DNA from: Phoronis australis
Lineage: Eukaryota; Phoronida; Phoronidae
Assembly: GCA_002633005.1 (NCBI GenBank)
Contig: NMRA01000802.1
Location: 1 to 64,000 of the forward strand
Length of the DNA: 64,000 nt
Direction: 5' to 3'
The position numbers and the translations under genes were made by a program. Below, in pieces: positions 12,831 to 23,262 of the stretch. Every line of letters starts with the position of its first letter. Positions within the stretch are counted from its first letter, which is position 1. The notes beneath the pieces are model-generated. The model saw only the letters and a list, made by a program, of their open reading frames with translations, was not told the origin of the DNA and did not search any database.

Positions 12831-14519
12831 CGGGTCGCTTGATGAGAATGAAATCAGCTACTTTAATGGCTTTGCTGTTTTTCTTTGGTCCAGAAAGAAC
12901 TTAAATTTTAATTTTCGGTTGGTATTGCAAACTAGCGTTCCAGGACATTCAAAACGGTTGCAGCTTCTGGAACAAAGTACCAATCAGCCATAAAACCTGA
13001 GTATGCCGAAAGGCCAACAGAGCTATCGTAGAAAGCCTCGTTTTGGAACGGGCCTCCTGTCGGCGTGAAGTGGGTTTATACGGAGTTGGCGTTCCATGTA
13101 CTACATAGCCTATGGTTACATCAACCAATGCTAAAGCGCGTGCCACTGCGTGATACCTGCGTGGTGGCGAGGCACGTAGGGGACCAGCGAGTGCATCAAC
13201 CCTGTGTGCTTTGCTTTTGATTTTTTCCAAACAGTAAAAGCGTGCTTGCAAATCTGGAAGTGAAACTGCTCAGCGTCCCCTTAGACAACAACGCACACGT
13301 CACCATTGCAGAGGTAGAGGACATCAAATTCCCGACATCGCTATTGACAGACAATAACAGAAAACTGTCGCCAGCAACACCAGCAACAACATCAGAGAAG
13401 ACGACGACGCTCTATACAGCACTATTGACAATAATGAAAAAAACACAAGAATCAATCACGAAGCTGCAAACAATGACAACATTGCCGACCTTTCAGGAGA
13501 AGCTGGGCTGAGATAGGATACGAGAATGGTAATGACAGAAGAATCCCTTCAAGGACCGTGTACATGTAATTAGGGTTCCACAGTTGAACAATGGCCGTTA
13601 TAGCCCCATGTTTCCTCTGATTTCTTCCCAAACCAAGAAACTTCAAGCTTCTGTACATATACCAGCTGTAGCAGTTACATCAAACAGTCATAATTTATTG
13701 CATTCGTAGAGCAAAACAAACGAAATATCAAACGAGGGACAGTTCTCATTCCTAATGTGTGCGCTTTATGTAATTGCGATCCTTATGTTCGCAGTCAAGT
13801 CAAAGATTTATGTAATATTGTGTATTTAGATTCGTTAACATCTGTATGAAATGAAATTAAAACAAACTAGCTACATTAAAACCTTTCTGCAGATGCGCTC
13901 CTTTCAACATGGCTTCGTCATTTTCAAATTAGGCACTTCACTGATTAAATCATCAGTAATGTGATTATTATCTCCATACCCTTGGAAAGTAGTACAAAAC
14001 CCTCCGAAAATCTTTTTGCATGATTTGCATACAGCTGCCTTGTTCCCAATCAGATTAAAGATACAAAAATTCAGCTATTTTAGGATAACAGTTTTAAAAG
14101 CAGTCTAACACCAACCGCGAGTTGCTTCCACACTGACCATGTACATGTACCACGGGTACCAGAAATGAATTTTTCAGATTGCGATTGGTTAATCAGGCTG
14201 TTTAACATTGTCAGAGATTGACTGTGGGTTCGTTTAAAAGGTAGCTGTGCTTTGAGATTGTGCGTAGATGGAGAGTGAATAATCAAATCCAGTAATTGGT
14301 TTATTATATGATAACCCCTAATTAGACAAATGAAACAATTGTTAATTAAATAATCGACTACAAAGAGTAACTACGCTAGCGCCCTCTTTAAAGATTAGTT
14401 TAATCAAACAACCAAAACAATCAAACGTCTTTTCTGCTATCCAAGCTAGGACTCTCCACTTGTTGGATGTCTGTCCTGTTGGTGAATCTTCGAACTACAC
14501 ACACTGTATAGCGACAGTG
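12831..14519. other. Non-coding, no confident gene
   Basis: The most gene-like piece is around 13308-13520. Following a possible acceptor (CCATTGCAG), one frame reads through an acidic, Asn-rich stretch ending in a stop near 13512, and another frame is also open (13242-13511). Neither matches a family I know, so I do not call an exon. A ~52-bp dispersed repeat sits at 13074-13125. Confidence 0.4.
13074..13125 (+). repeat. Short dispersed repeat, mirrored at 33121-33180
   Basis: The core TATACGGAGTTGGCG then TCCATGTACTA, and a TAGCCTATGGTTAC-like tail, recurs in reverse complement at 33121-33180 with a few substitutions. Probably parts of a longer diverged interspersed repeat. Confidence 0.55.
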
Positions 14520-14645
14520 TACTTGCTGGTCACCGTCTCTGGGGATGCAACACTTGCAGGCAATTTCTTCTACCCGCGATTCTTCTTGCTAGTCACAGTC
14601 TCTGGCTGATGACGCAACACTTCAGGCAGTATCTTACTACCCACG
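14520..14645 (+). repeat. Imperfect ~62-bp tandem duplication
   Basis: Two adjacent units share 'CTTGCT.GTCAC.GTCTCTGG', 'CAACACTT', 'CAGGCA' and 'TACCC.CGAT' (about 14522-14580 and 14588-14645). It lies just outside the CACTA-like element. Confidence 0.6.
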
Positions 14646-14809
14646 ATGCAAAGTGTCAAGCTCTTAGTTAACTTCCTGTTCGTTAACCCTTGCCCTTGCC
14701 AAGATTCCTTCTAGAATCTACCACGAGATGGCTCTGTTGTGCAATTGCCTCTGTACACTGCAGCAAGTGTTTATGCTTCAACTACTATAGCGTATCTACC
14801 CTTACCCAC

Positions 14810-15180
14810 AGTCGGTCATGACTGATCGTTCAGTCATGACTGATTTGTGACTGATAAGTGACTGACCAATTCAGTCATGACCAACCTGTGACTGAACAAA
14901 TGTCTAACACAGGTGGTGTGACTGAATTATGACTGAATAGTCTTAGAATGCATTAGATATGACTGAACATTGACTGAATTGTCTTTAAACTTTAAAAGTG
15001 TGACTGAATGATGACTGAAATCTCTTTGGATCACTGAACATAGGACTGATTATCTTGAACTTTCTACATGTAGATGTGACTGAATGATGACTGAAATCTC
15101 TTCAAATATTTTACATGTGATCCAATCCACAAGCACAGGACTTAATTATATCTCAAAACTTCAGAAGTGACTGATAATTA
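14810..15180. repeat. Left subterminal TGACTGA field
   Basis: About 15 copies of GACTGA, mostly as GTGACTGA or ATGACTGA followed by A or T, plus two inverted TTCAGTCA copies near the tip, fall within ~350 bp. Spacing is irregular (roughly 10-40 bp), so this is a field of short sites, not a head-to-tail satellite. It resembles the subterminal binding region of CACTA transposons. Confidence 0.8.
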
Positions 15181-15927
15181 ATAACAATGTAACGTACTAG
15201 CAGTAAGCATAACGAAATAGAAAATCAACCCCAACACATAATGTCAGGGATGAAACTCTAATTCCTTGCCTTACTTTGTCCTCAACATGCAAAAATACAT
15301 TATCTGCCCATTGACCTTAATTAATTAATGCTGTGTCTCTAAATCAACTGTTTTAAGTACGATACATACAAATGCCATATGTTTATGTTAATCATTATTT
15401 ATTTACAGAAACCAAGCCGATAAGTTGACAATATCTATACAGAGTGAAGGCAACAAAAGAACAAATTATTTGTACACTCTTTTTCAACAATACAGCACAT
15501 CCATTTTTAAGTCGCAATTAACAATGGCAGTCTAATACAAAAAGTATACAAAAAAACAAGAACACTTCATAACAATTCTGCATTTTGGGGAATCCACAGC
15601 TTAAGTCAATTTGCAGAGTTGTTCTAGAGCTGACATAGTTGTTTTAAATTATTAGTAGTGCATGATGACATAAACAACTTGAAAAGACAGCTTTAATGTG
15701 CTGTACTATTGTGACTCTCCCTCTAAGTGTACCAGGCACTAAAGTTACCATATGTTGAAGGGGTGTTTTTTCATGATTAGAAAGGTGCAATGAAACGGTC
15801 TCATAGACAGTACTAGTTTTGCTTTCTAATAAGTTTGGTAGTCTTTTGATCTTCAGTAGGCAAAACAATACATTTTTTTTCACTGGAGAACACTGGTTGT
15901 CTTTCACTTTATTCTACATTATTCTTA
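15181..15927. other. Transposon interior, no gene
   Basis: Sequence 3' of the transposase on the minus strand, presumably its 3' UTR. A ~87-codon minus-strand ORF at 15644-15907 has no recognisable motif. Confidence 0.45.
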
Positions 15928-18003
15928 TTATTCTCTTTCTAAAAAATTGGGAAACTTGCTGACAAATGTCTGTCCAGTTTCTAATTTTATAAATGCAACT
16001 AGGCATTTAATGTCCTTAACAAAGATAGGTTTCATATCATTGTCAACTGACAGACACAAGACATGTGTCAAGTGAGGCAGCTTAACATTTTCTACCACGG
16101 AAAGTCTTTTGACAATGGCTAAAAAGGCGACTTCATCATCGTGTAATGAAACATGTAGAAAATACTGGATCTGTGCGAAACTGTTGTCATTCAGTAATAC
16201 AGTGTAACTATTTCTTCGCGTTACTTTCTTATACTCTTTAGAATGGATAACAAGGCCATGTAATAGAATACGTTTAAAATTGCGGCAGTCCGAACAGGTA
16301 ATAGCAAGGTAATCTTTGACTAAATTAGGTACATTAAAGGGTGTCATATGACCAACAGCAGAAATACCCTCACAAATATATACAGTGGTACTTTTGACTT
16401 TATGGTGTGACGCAAATTTTTGGTAAAGACTTTCTGCATTGCTGCCAGGTAACAACTGCTTTACAAGTTCAGGAATTTTCTTTTGAATGCACACAGAATG
16501 ACAAATCTGCTTGGGGATGTGTTGAGTCCCATGAAAGGGTGATCTTAAATCCCCATTCAGATCTTCATAAAAAAACAAGACTGTGCCCACAGGGGTCCAA
16601 GGTCTCTGACTTTCTTAACCAAGTGTAATAAACTGTGTGCATCCATAGTGACAAATTCCTCACCATAATAGTCCGGGAATAATGCACAGAAATATATTAT
16701 TAGTTTGTGGGCTTCCTGAATTTCCAATGCAGAGATACTGTCCTGCAGCAAAATGTACATAGCAGAGACTAAAGCTGAAAAATGGCTGTAAAATGGTTCT
16801 GGTAAAACTCCAAATGAGACAACAACACCATAACACAGCAAAAATGACCTGAATTCTGAAGCTTTCCAGTTTGATAATTGATCAAGGGAGCGAGGCAATC
16901 GAGTGAAACGATTGGGAAGTTTTTTTCACTGTGATATATATTTATTGAAGGATACACAGAACATACAAAGAAATAATAACAAACCCAGAAACCGCGAAGC
17001 ATTATATCTGGGTTGTAAACAATTCATAAATGAAACTTATATACATAGAGGTATATACAATTAAGTAGTATCTAAAATAAGTATTCCAATACTTAGACAT
17101 GCTATTACAGATATATAAAACAAAATATATTTACAGATTCATGTAGGGAAATCAGATGCAACAATATTGATAAACGGTACATAAAAATTTTCTAACGTTG
17201 CTTAGGAGGAATTCGTTGAGAACAAAGTCAAGGTTAGGACTACCATTCAGTAATAATGTAACTCTAGTAGGGATATTATTACAAGAATTGAGAGCGTTAA
17301 CAATTGATTGGTTATCATTGAGTGCACGAAAGAGTGAGTCTCTCAGGGATTCGATGAGGGGACATTTGAAGAAAATATGAGGATAAGATTGATGGTCACC
17401 ACATTTACAGTTTGGAGAGACATTACTAAAGTTGTGCCTGAACTTGTCAGAGTTGAGGAAAAGGCCACATCTTGATCAGTACAATGCTATTTCGTTATCG
17501 CGGGTAAGGGAGAATTGAGTGGGAAGTGGGAGCTGCACCAGTCTGGTGTCTAAGAGGTCAACTTTATGGAACACAGAAAAGGCCGATGTCTTATAGCTAG
17601 ATGATGTCCAAAATACTAACAGCAGCTTCATGACCCCCAAACAAACCGTATGCATGTAGTCCACTGCCACTCCTCGTACAAAATCAAAATGCTGCAAAAC
17701 ACTTATATATGATACCCCCTTCACCCCATTGACTGGTTTTGCAGTTCGTTCAGCTACGATGGCATCTCTTTTGCACTGTTCCATACTTCTTGCTGTCTCG
17801 TAACCTTTCTGACCCACAGCAGCTGAGTAGCTCAAAGGAAAAACCATCTTATGAAAACCTGCAGCTGTTTTGAATGTTTCACCCTTAGTGAGGCAAGAGT
17901 TGCACCCAAAACTCCCAATGCACTGTACAAAATTTTGTACAAGCGCCCGGGCTGGAGCGTCAAATATCCCAGAAAAAAGAGCGAATCTGACTCTGGAGAC
18001 ACC
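15928..18003 (-). pseudogene. CACTA-type transposase (DUF4218/Transposase_21-like), broken
   Basis: On the minus strand the order is: 17528-18003, with a DAPARA motif, a zinc-ribbon-like CNSC pair and the conserved DYMHTVCLGV segment; 16557-16920, with NWKASEFRSFLL and the DAHSLLHLVKKVRDLGPLW segment typical of DUF4218-like regions; then 15928-16590, with the LNGDLRSPFHGTQHIPKQI motif and the C-terminal RNSYTVLL...FAQIQYFL region ending FPNFLERE. Defects: an in-frame TGA at 18004-18006 upstream of the first block; a LINE insertion between PLP(T) and RFTRLPRSL; and a one-base expansion in a T7 run near 16570 that shifts frame between the last two blocks. The N-terminal part beyond 18003 is not recognisable. 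The product would have cut and joined the element's ends; this copy cannot. Confidence 0.85.
16921..17516 (-). mobile_element. 5'-truncated LINE inserted in the transposase
   Basis: On the minus strand the insertion opens with the end of a reverse-transcriptase ORF: an RCGLFLNSDKF segment, then a C-x-C...H...C knuckle (CKCGDHQSYPHIFFKCPL) typical of the C-terminus of LINE ORF2 proteins, with an in-frame TGA at about 17476-17478. A ~250-nt 3' UTR and a short A-rich tail (CACAGTGAAAAAAA) follow. Near-identical 11-bp direct repeats flank it, GATTGGGAAGT (16910-16920) and GAGTGGGAAGT (17517-17527), one mismatch apart, marking the target duplication. Removing the insertion in thought brings the transposase coding parts together, so it landed after the DNA transposon. 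I cannot name the clade securely; CR1/L2-like or L1-like are both possible. Confidence 0.8.
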
Positions 18004-18006
18004 TCA

Positions 18007-19719
18007 TACAAGCAATGTCCAACCCTAAAAATTCGGACAGAAGACATTTCAATCCTTTTGTTTTCAACACTGGAAAGAACTGTGGGTCTTGATCTTAAAA
18101 ATTTGGCAAGTCGTAAAATTTTACAGTTTCGTTTATTACCGCATAGGCGTGTATTTATGGTCATTACGCCTAATTACATGTACGTTAAAAAATGTTTTTT
18201 TGGATACAGGCCAATGCGCCCATAGGTGAAGCAGTTTAGTTACTAACAAGCAAAACCACATTGTAATCTATTTTGCCCGGGGTACGCCACGAGCTATGTT
18301 GCAAAGTAAAACAAGACGAGGATTGCGAATAATGACATTGATTAAGACGTAAACAGGAAGAACTAAACAAGACTGCAAGATGGGCACGGAAAAAACGCCA
18401 TAATGGCAGTATGGGAATACTGACATCGCACATCCGAGGAAGCGTAAACAGAGTAATAACAATGATAGACTATGAGCAATATATGGACTTATAAAGGTAT
18501 AATCGAAAACTAGAATACAAAAGCAAGGACATAAAAACTAGAATATAAACAAAACACAAGGTAATTAGGACTAATGACTAGAATTTGCAAATCCTGCAGC
18601 TACAGACGTTTTGATGTTATTTAAAACATTCATCAGAACTGGTGTTGATTTGGTCAAGCTCGGAACCAGCTTGTACTTGATAACGATACTAACATCTCGG
18701 CTACAAATTACTGGGTCCCAATCCCCAGCTGTGTGACTGAAATTAAAGGTAGAATGTCCTCCCATTTCATTGTGAAACTAGGCCATTCACCATTACACAG
18801 CTTGTCTACTTTTCTTTACCATGGGATGTTATTTTTGACGGACCTGTCGACCATCAAAAAGCAAAAATCTTGAGATTGAGGTGCCAAATTGTGAAATTTA
18901 TGAAATCGTTTTTTCTGTTATATGAGGTCAGTGCGCTTTGCTGAGGGGTTGCACCCCTGTTTACTTTTGTAATGTACTCCAGCATGAGTGTTGAGTTTTG
19001 ATATATCCTGTGATATCAAGGTGCAGTCCCCACAAAATCGGTTTGTTTTGGTATAATCTCAGATTCACCTGAATGCAAAAAAAAGCTTTTTAAGTCCATT
19101 TGTTTAGGTAAGTTAGCATATTTTTCAAAAGCTGTAGAATAGTAGCAGAACTTTAAAAAGGAAATGACTCTTTAATTGATTTCTGCATAACTCATATTCA
19201 CTTTGTACTTTCCATAAGGTCCTCTTCTTAATTTCCCCGGAAGCTCACTGTCCGCCATTTTGAACGGAAATTACACTGGCACTCTCAATATGAAGACTTC
19301 TGTTGCAACATATTCAGTTGTCAGAGGAATTCAAAGTACTAATAACAGTAAATGTATCTACGATATATACATTTTGTGTTTAGTATTTTTAATTAGTGTT
19401 TCATACTGTGTCGTTATTGGCAGAAAATGAATGAATCAAAATAGTAAGCTTTGGCTTTGAGACTGTATCAAATCGATCGTTTTTTGCATGTTTTAGTGGC
19501 ATGCTGTTTCTTTTAACAACTGTGAATAAAAAAATGATTTTCCTTAATTGAAATATCTATCTATAAGAATTTTAATCACAAATATCAAGTGTAAGAGAAA
19601 ACAAAGGAGGCGCCAACTGACAACTGTCCGGTCGCGCCATTTTCAAATAACGTCCACTGCGTGTTTGACAGTCCAAGATTACGACCAACGTTTCTTGTCA
19701 ACGCACTGCATTCGCAACC
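18007..19719. other. Transposon interior, no confident coding
   Basis: An open frame on each strand (minus 17832-18164, plus 17851-18225) overlaps the start of the recognisable transposase and is a shadow of it. The expected transposase N-terminus is not recognisable here. Sequences near 19250-19280 and 19600-19650 with GCCATTTT could be promoter-proximal; I cannot support more. Confidence 0.4.
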
Positions 19720-19762
19720 ATGAGTAAGAGACGGCTGAAAACCAAAATCTTTGACGATGTCC
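19720..19762 (+). CDS. Candidate first coding exon (14 codons)
   Basis: An ATG at 19720 opens a lysine/arginine-rich 14-codon stretch (MSKRRLKTKIFDDV), cut by a strong consensus donor (C|GTAAGT at 19763). CACTA elements often carry a second gene, and a plus-strand exon divergent from the transposase would fit. No acceptor can be assigned with confidence; the CTTTTTCAG at 20387-20395 is a possible partner, but joining there gives a frame other than the proline-rich one. The product is unknown. This is a splice-signal call only. Confidence 0.25.
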
Positions 19763-20395
19763 GTAAGTATTTCATGTCTAAGCTGATCGTGAACTTACTG
19801 CATTCTCGATCTCAAAGTCATGCAAGACTGCCGGATATGCCCAGTGCACACGGCCAAAACGACAGTGTACCATGATCGACCTCCTTATGATTTTCGTCAC
19901 ATGCTTTTTTGCAGATACAGAGAAAACAGCTTCAAAAGCTGCTGCATGAGTGAAAAACAAAAATCCTTAACAGAAACAACAGGGTTATGTTAGTGTTGTT
20001 TTCTGGCATTTTATGTTCGCAATCAGTTGTTATGTTCAGGCACCACACCATATACAACCATGCTCAAATTTATAATTTAGTTGTGAGACCATCTGTTTGG
20101 TGTTAATTTATTGTTATTTGTAACTAATTTTAGGTGTTACGTAGCAAGGAACATGAATTTCATTCAAAGGCGTAATCTACATGCTTTCAATTCTATTCTC
20201 ACAAGATGCTCATATTTTCTCGTGTTTTGAGTTAAACTTCCGTCCATGTGTTTATATATAGAGCCACCTTCCTACCTTATACATCCCACGTTTCCTTCGA
20301 TTGTGTTCCACCTCTAGGGTTCGGCCACACCTTCCCGGGGCGGTCGTTCCCCTTTTTTGCATCAGTCTCTCCGCCGCTCCGTTTTTCTTTTTCAG

Positions 20396-20809
20396 ATGCC
20401 TCGTCAGTCAGCTCGTCCATCCAACTCACCGTATTCTCGCCCTTCACCGGCACACCCTCGCTCCTCTACATCGTCTGCGACGTCTTCGACTCCGCCCTCT
20501 GCACCAGCGCCGGACGTTTCCACCGTAGTCTCGTCGGTTAACCAGCAACTTCGCCAGGATCCATCTCTCCTCCCTGTGCCACCGTCGGTCTCAGTGCCCC
20601 TGCCAGCTGCTCCGTCGGTCATCACTGTGCAGCCTCCACCACTGCCTCTACCTTCAACCGTCCATCCGCCGACCAACGACCAGCCGTTGCCCACCACTCT
20701 TCCCTGTTATTTTGTTTATATCGTCACCTTGGGTACTTCAGTTTCTGTTAGCCGCTCTTTTTCATATCTTAAGTACTTTCTCTTATGTTTCGGGCTTAGC
20801 CCTGCATAG
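20396..20809 (+). CDS. Proline/serine-rich ORF, unknown, possibly gag-like
   Basis: From the ATG at 20396 the frame runs 137 codons. The first ~100 residues are strongly Pro/Ser/Ala/Thr-rich (SATSSTPPSAPAPD, PPSVSVPLPAAPS, PPPLPLPS) and GC-rich compared with the AT-rich flanks. The tail turns hydrophobic and ordinary, suggesting decay or run-on past the real end. A CTTTTTCAG acceptor-like sequence sits just before the ATG. The low-complexity N-terminus resembles gag-like proteins of tyrosine-recombinase retrotransposons or a transposon accessory protein. I recognise no domain. Confidence 0.3.
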   Translation: MPRQSARPSNSPYSRPSPAHPRSSTSSATSSTPPSAPAPDVSTVVSSVNQQLRQDPSLLPVPPSVSVPLPAAPSVITVQPPPLPLPSTVHPPTNDQPLPTTLPCYFVYIVTLGTSVSVSRSFSYLKYFLLCFGLSPA

Positions 20810-21224
20810 CCTCTGTAACATTTTCAGTTCGTGCTTTTGTTCGTTTACGGGGTCCTTATATAAATCTTTCCTTATCTTACTTATGGTACTTTCGTTTCAC
20901 TCCGTGTATCTTGTTTTTCCTATTTACCACTTTGCCACTTTGTCTCATTGTTTTGTTCAGTCTTCCATGTATTACTTTTGTATTTTTAGCCTTACTCTAG
21001 TTCCATTCGTTACCGCCACGACACCAGGGTGAGCTCACACCCGGCAGCTGTTGCAGCACTTGGGTAAACGTACCTCCCCTCCAGCCTTGACCCCTGGAGT
21101 TAGGGTTGGGTATACGGCTGCCAGTCTCTGTAAGTATGCGAGTCTACACAATACCTCATTCTTCCTCCCTTTTCTTTTGGTGCGTCCCTGCGGATGGGCA
21201 TGAGCTGTCTTCAACATCTCTCGT

Positions 21225-21402
21225 GGCGCTTTTTATTAACCATCTTTCCAGAGATTATTATTTTATCTTTATGTTATTTGTACATTCATATTTCTGTACC
21301 TTATCAGTCATAATAAATGACCTTATATCGCCTATACACGGTATCTCTGGAAACGGTGCTTGCGACGCACCCATTATTTTCGGGACATATTCCAAGCATA
21401 AA
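21225..21402 (+). repeat. Direct repeat, copy 1 (~178 bp)
   Basis: Runs from GGCGCTTTTTATTAAC to ATTCCAAGCATAAAT. It matches 21777-21964 at about 90% or better by eye, except for a ~10-nt insertion (TCTCCTTTG region) in copy 2. Split direct repeats separated by a few hundred bases occur at the 3' ends of Ngaro/PAT-like tyrosine-recombinase retroelements; that reading is only suggestive here. Confidence 0.85.
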
Positions 21403-21776
21403 TTATATTTCACTCGTTAAATATATTTATGTGAGAATATGGATTCGTCCCTCTTATACCCCCATCTTTCGGAATGGTCCAATAACCCCTTGTGTAGATT
21501 CGCATGCGGTCCTCCTGCACTCGAGGCACTAGGACACTCCATTTCCAGCCTCACTATTGGTTAGTTTGTGTTACTGCCACGAGTTTGGTCAGCTCCTGGC
21601 TCCCATAGGCTGATGACTCTGTCACGTGTCATAGGGCTCCTTTGTTCTCAGTAAAGTTATATATCCTGCCATCAGTACTTCGCTTTAGCAGCACTTAGGT
21701 TCGAGATTAATCTCTCTTCATTTTTTCCCACCCTCTACCACCATCTCCTTTGGGTAGTTCCTCTTACCTGAGTGCT

Positions 21777-21964
21777 GGCGCTTCTTATTGCCCATCTTTC
21801 CAGAGATTATTATTTTATCTTTATGTTATTTGTACACTCATATTTCTGTACCTTATCAGTCATAATAAATGACCTTATATCGCCTATACACGGTCTCCTT
21901 TGTATCTCTGGAAAGGGAGCTTGCAACGCACCTATTATTTTCGGGACATATTCCGAGCATAAAT
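21777..21964 (+). repeat. Direct repeat, copy 2 (~188 bp)
   Basis: Second copy of the repeat at 21225-21402, same orientation, ~550 bp downstream. The intervening 21403-21776 has no ORF of note. Confidence 0.85.
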
Positions 21965-22139
21965 AGTTTGTACAGCATTTTGTGTTTGAAAATTTGCATG
22001 TTCTATTTTGTCTAATAAAGTGGTTAAAGATAAACTGTTCACACTTCTGTTGTACAGTGCAAATGCAGAAATACGTTATCTGTAATTTTCAAATAATGCT
22101 ACCTACACCCGTTTCAGCATTCTTCAGAATAGCACACAA

Positions 22140-22510
22140 TGTCACTGAAATGTGACTGTTTATTCAGTCAATATTCAGTCAATGTCCCAATTATTGAATG
22201 AGTTGACTGAAATATGACTGATTATTCAGTCAATATCCAGTCAATGTCTCCATTATTTAAATGAGTTAACTGAAATATAACATAACATAATTCAGTCACA
22301 ATCCAGTCATGACTGAATCAATCAGTCACGTCCCAATTATGCAAATGACTTGACTGAAAAGTGACTGATTCCTCTCATATGATGTGTAGATCATAGTTTA
22401 GGCATGAGTGAAGTATGACTGGAGTGTTCAGTCATTTTTCAGTCATGACTGAACAGACGCTGTAAATGTGACTGAAAGGTGACTGAATCGTGACTGAATG
22501 TTGACTGGTC
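22140..22510. repeat. Right subterminal TGACTGA field
   Basis: About nine GACTGA and seven TCAGTC motifs (both orientations mixed) lie within ~370 bp, ending with four closely spaced TGACTG copies just inside the GGGTAAGGG terminus. It matches the left field in motif but not in order, as expected for subterminal sites. Confidence 0.8.
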
Positions 22511-22523
22511 TAGGGTAAGGGTA

Positions 22524-23036
22524 ATTATCTTGTTGATTTCAGCCTATAATGTAACACTACTTATTTTGTGATTGGCTAATGAAAACCACAGGATCATATC
22601 CACTCATATTATTGGCTGTTACAATTTGTTCTCAGAATAGTCTAGAATCTCTAGAGTACTTTGACCTCAGAACCCAAAGTTGTAAACACCATCTAAAAAT
22701 AGATTTTGACGTTAAAGTACTTGTCAACAAGTCTGACCCCATGATTTAAAAGAACATATGCACAGATTTTGGGCAACTTAAAATGGATCTATCTTTACTA
22801 ATTATTTAATCAATATTTATTCTGACAAACATCTTCTATGTTACTCAACGCTCCCGGAAGTTCATCTTACAGTAGCTTTTGCAGAAACTTTTCAACTTAA
22901 CCGTGGGCTTTTTAACTAACGAAATAGATATGCTTTTAACCATAAATCAAAATTGTCAGATGAAAGAGTGGGGTTGTGACGAATGATTTCCAGTTAAAAA
23001 TGGTGTGTGTGATAGTGCAATTATTGTAATGATGCA
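22524..23036. other. Non-coding flank
   Basis: No gene or repeat identified. Confidence 0.45.
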
Positions 23037-23262
23037 GGGCCGCAGGAAGCGGGGGGCCGGGGTGGCATGTGTCCCCCCCACTTCTAAAAAATGCAGGCGT
23101 CAGGGTCAAACTGTGGCAATTGGCATAGGCGTGGAGCTGGGGACAGTCGAGAAAAGAAAGACTGCGAATACAAATAAGAGAGTAAATTCAAGAGAACATT
23201 TGACAACTCAGTACCAGTGCATGGTTTACCCTTTGAGGACCTTAACCACGACATTTTGGTGA
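23037..23262 (+). repeat. Dispersed repeat family C, copy 1
   Basis: Begins CAGGGCCGCAGGAAGCGGGG, a MITE-like end. The block near 23114-23160 ('GTGGCAATTGGCATAGGCGT', then GACAGTCGAGAAAAGAAAGA) is homologous to 36186-36235. The frame open over 23005-23262 is incidental. Confidence 0.6.

Larger units (their letters stand above)
14799..22521 (-). mobile_element. CACTA/EnSpm-like DNA transposon, ~7.7 kb, degenerate
   Basis: The element begins CCCTTACCC (14799) and ends GGGTAAGGG (22513-22521), an exact 9-bp inverted repeat, with AGTC-rich sequence following inside each end. A TA dinucleotide sits immediately outside both ends (14797-14798 and 22522-22523), consistent with a short target duplication. 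Each end carries a subterminal field of TGACTGA motifs, as CACTA elements carry subterminal transposase-binding repeats. Inside lies a minus-strand transposase pseudogene (15928-18003) with animal CACTA-type motifs, itself interrupted by a LINE. A proline/serine-rich ORF and two ~180-bp direct repeats at 20.4-22.0 kb may belong to the element or be a nested insertion. Assignment to CACTA rests on the transposase and terminal layout; the ends do not begin with canonical CACT. Confidence 0.8.

Noticed and set aside
13242-13511. 89-codon ORF or an alternative acidic frame as a terminal exon
   Set aside because: A possible acceptor exists at CCATTGCAG, but two frames are open and neither resembles a known protein.
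17832-18225. Overlapping ORFs of 110 and 124 codons on opposite strands
   Set aside because: They are out-of-frame shadows of the transposase segment that carries DAPARA and DYMH motifs.
20357-20697. Gly-rich minus-strand ORF opposite the proline-rich ORF
   Set aside because: Gly/Thr-rich translation is the mirror of Pro/Ser-rich codons; the plus frame is the more plausible of the two.
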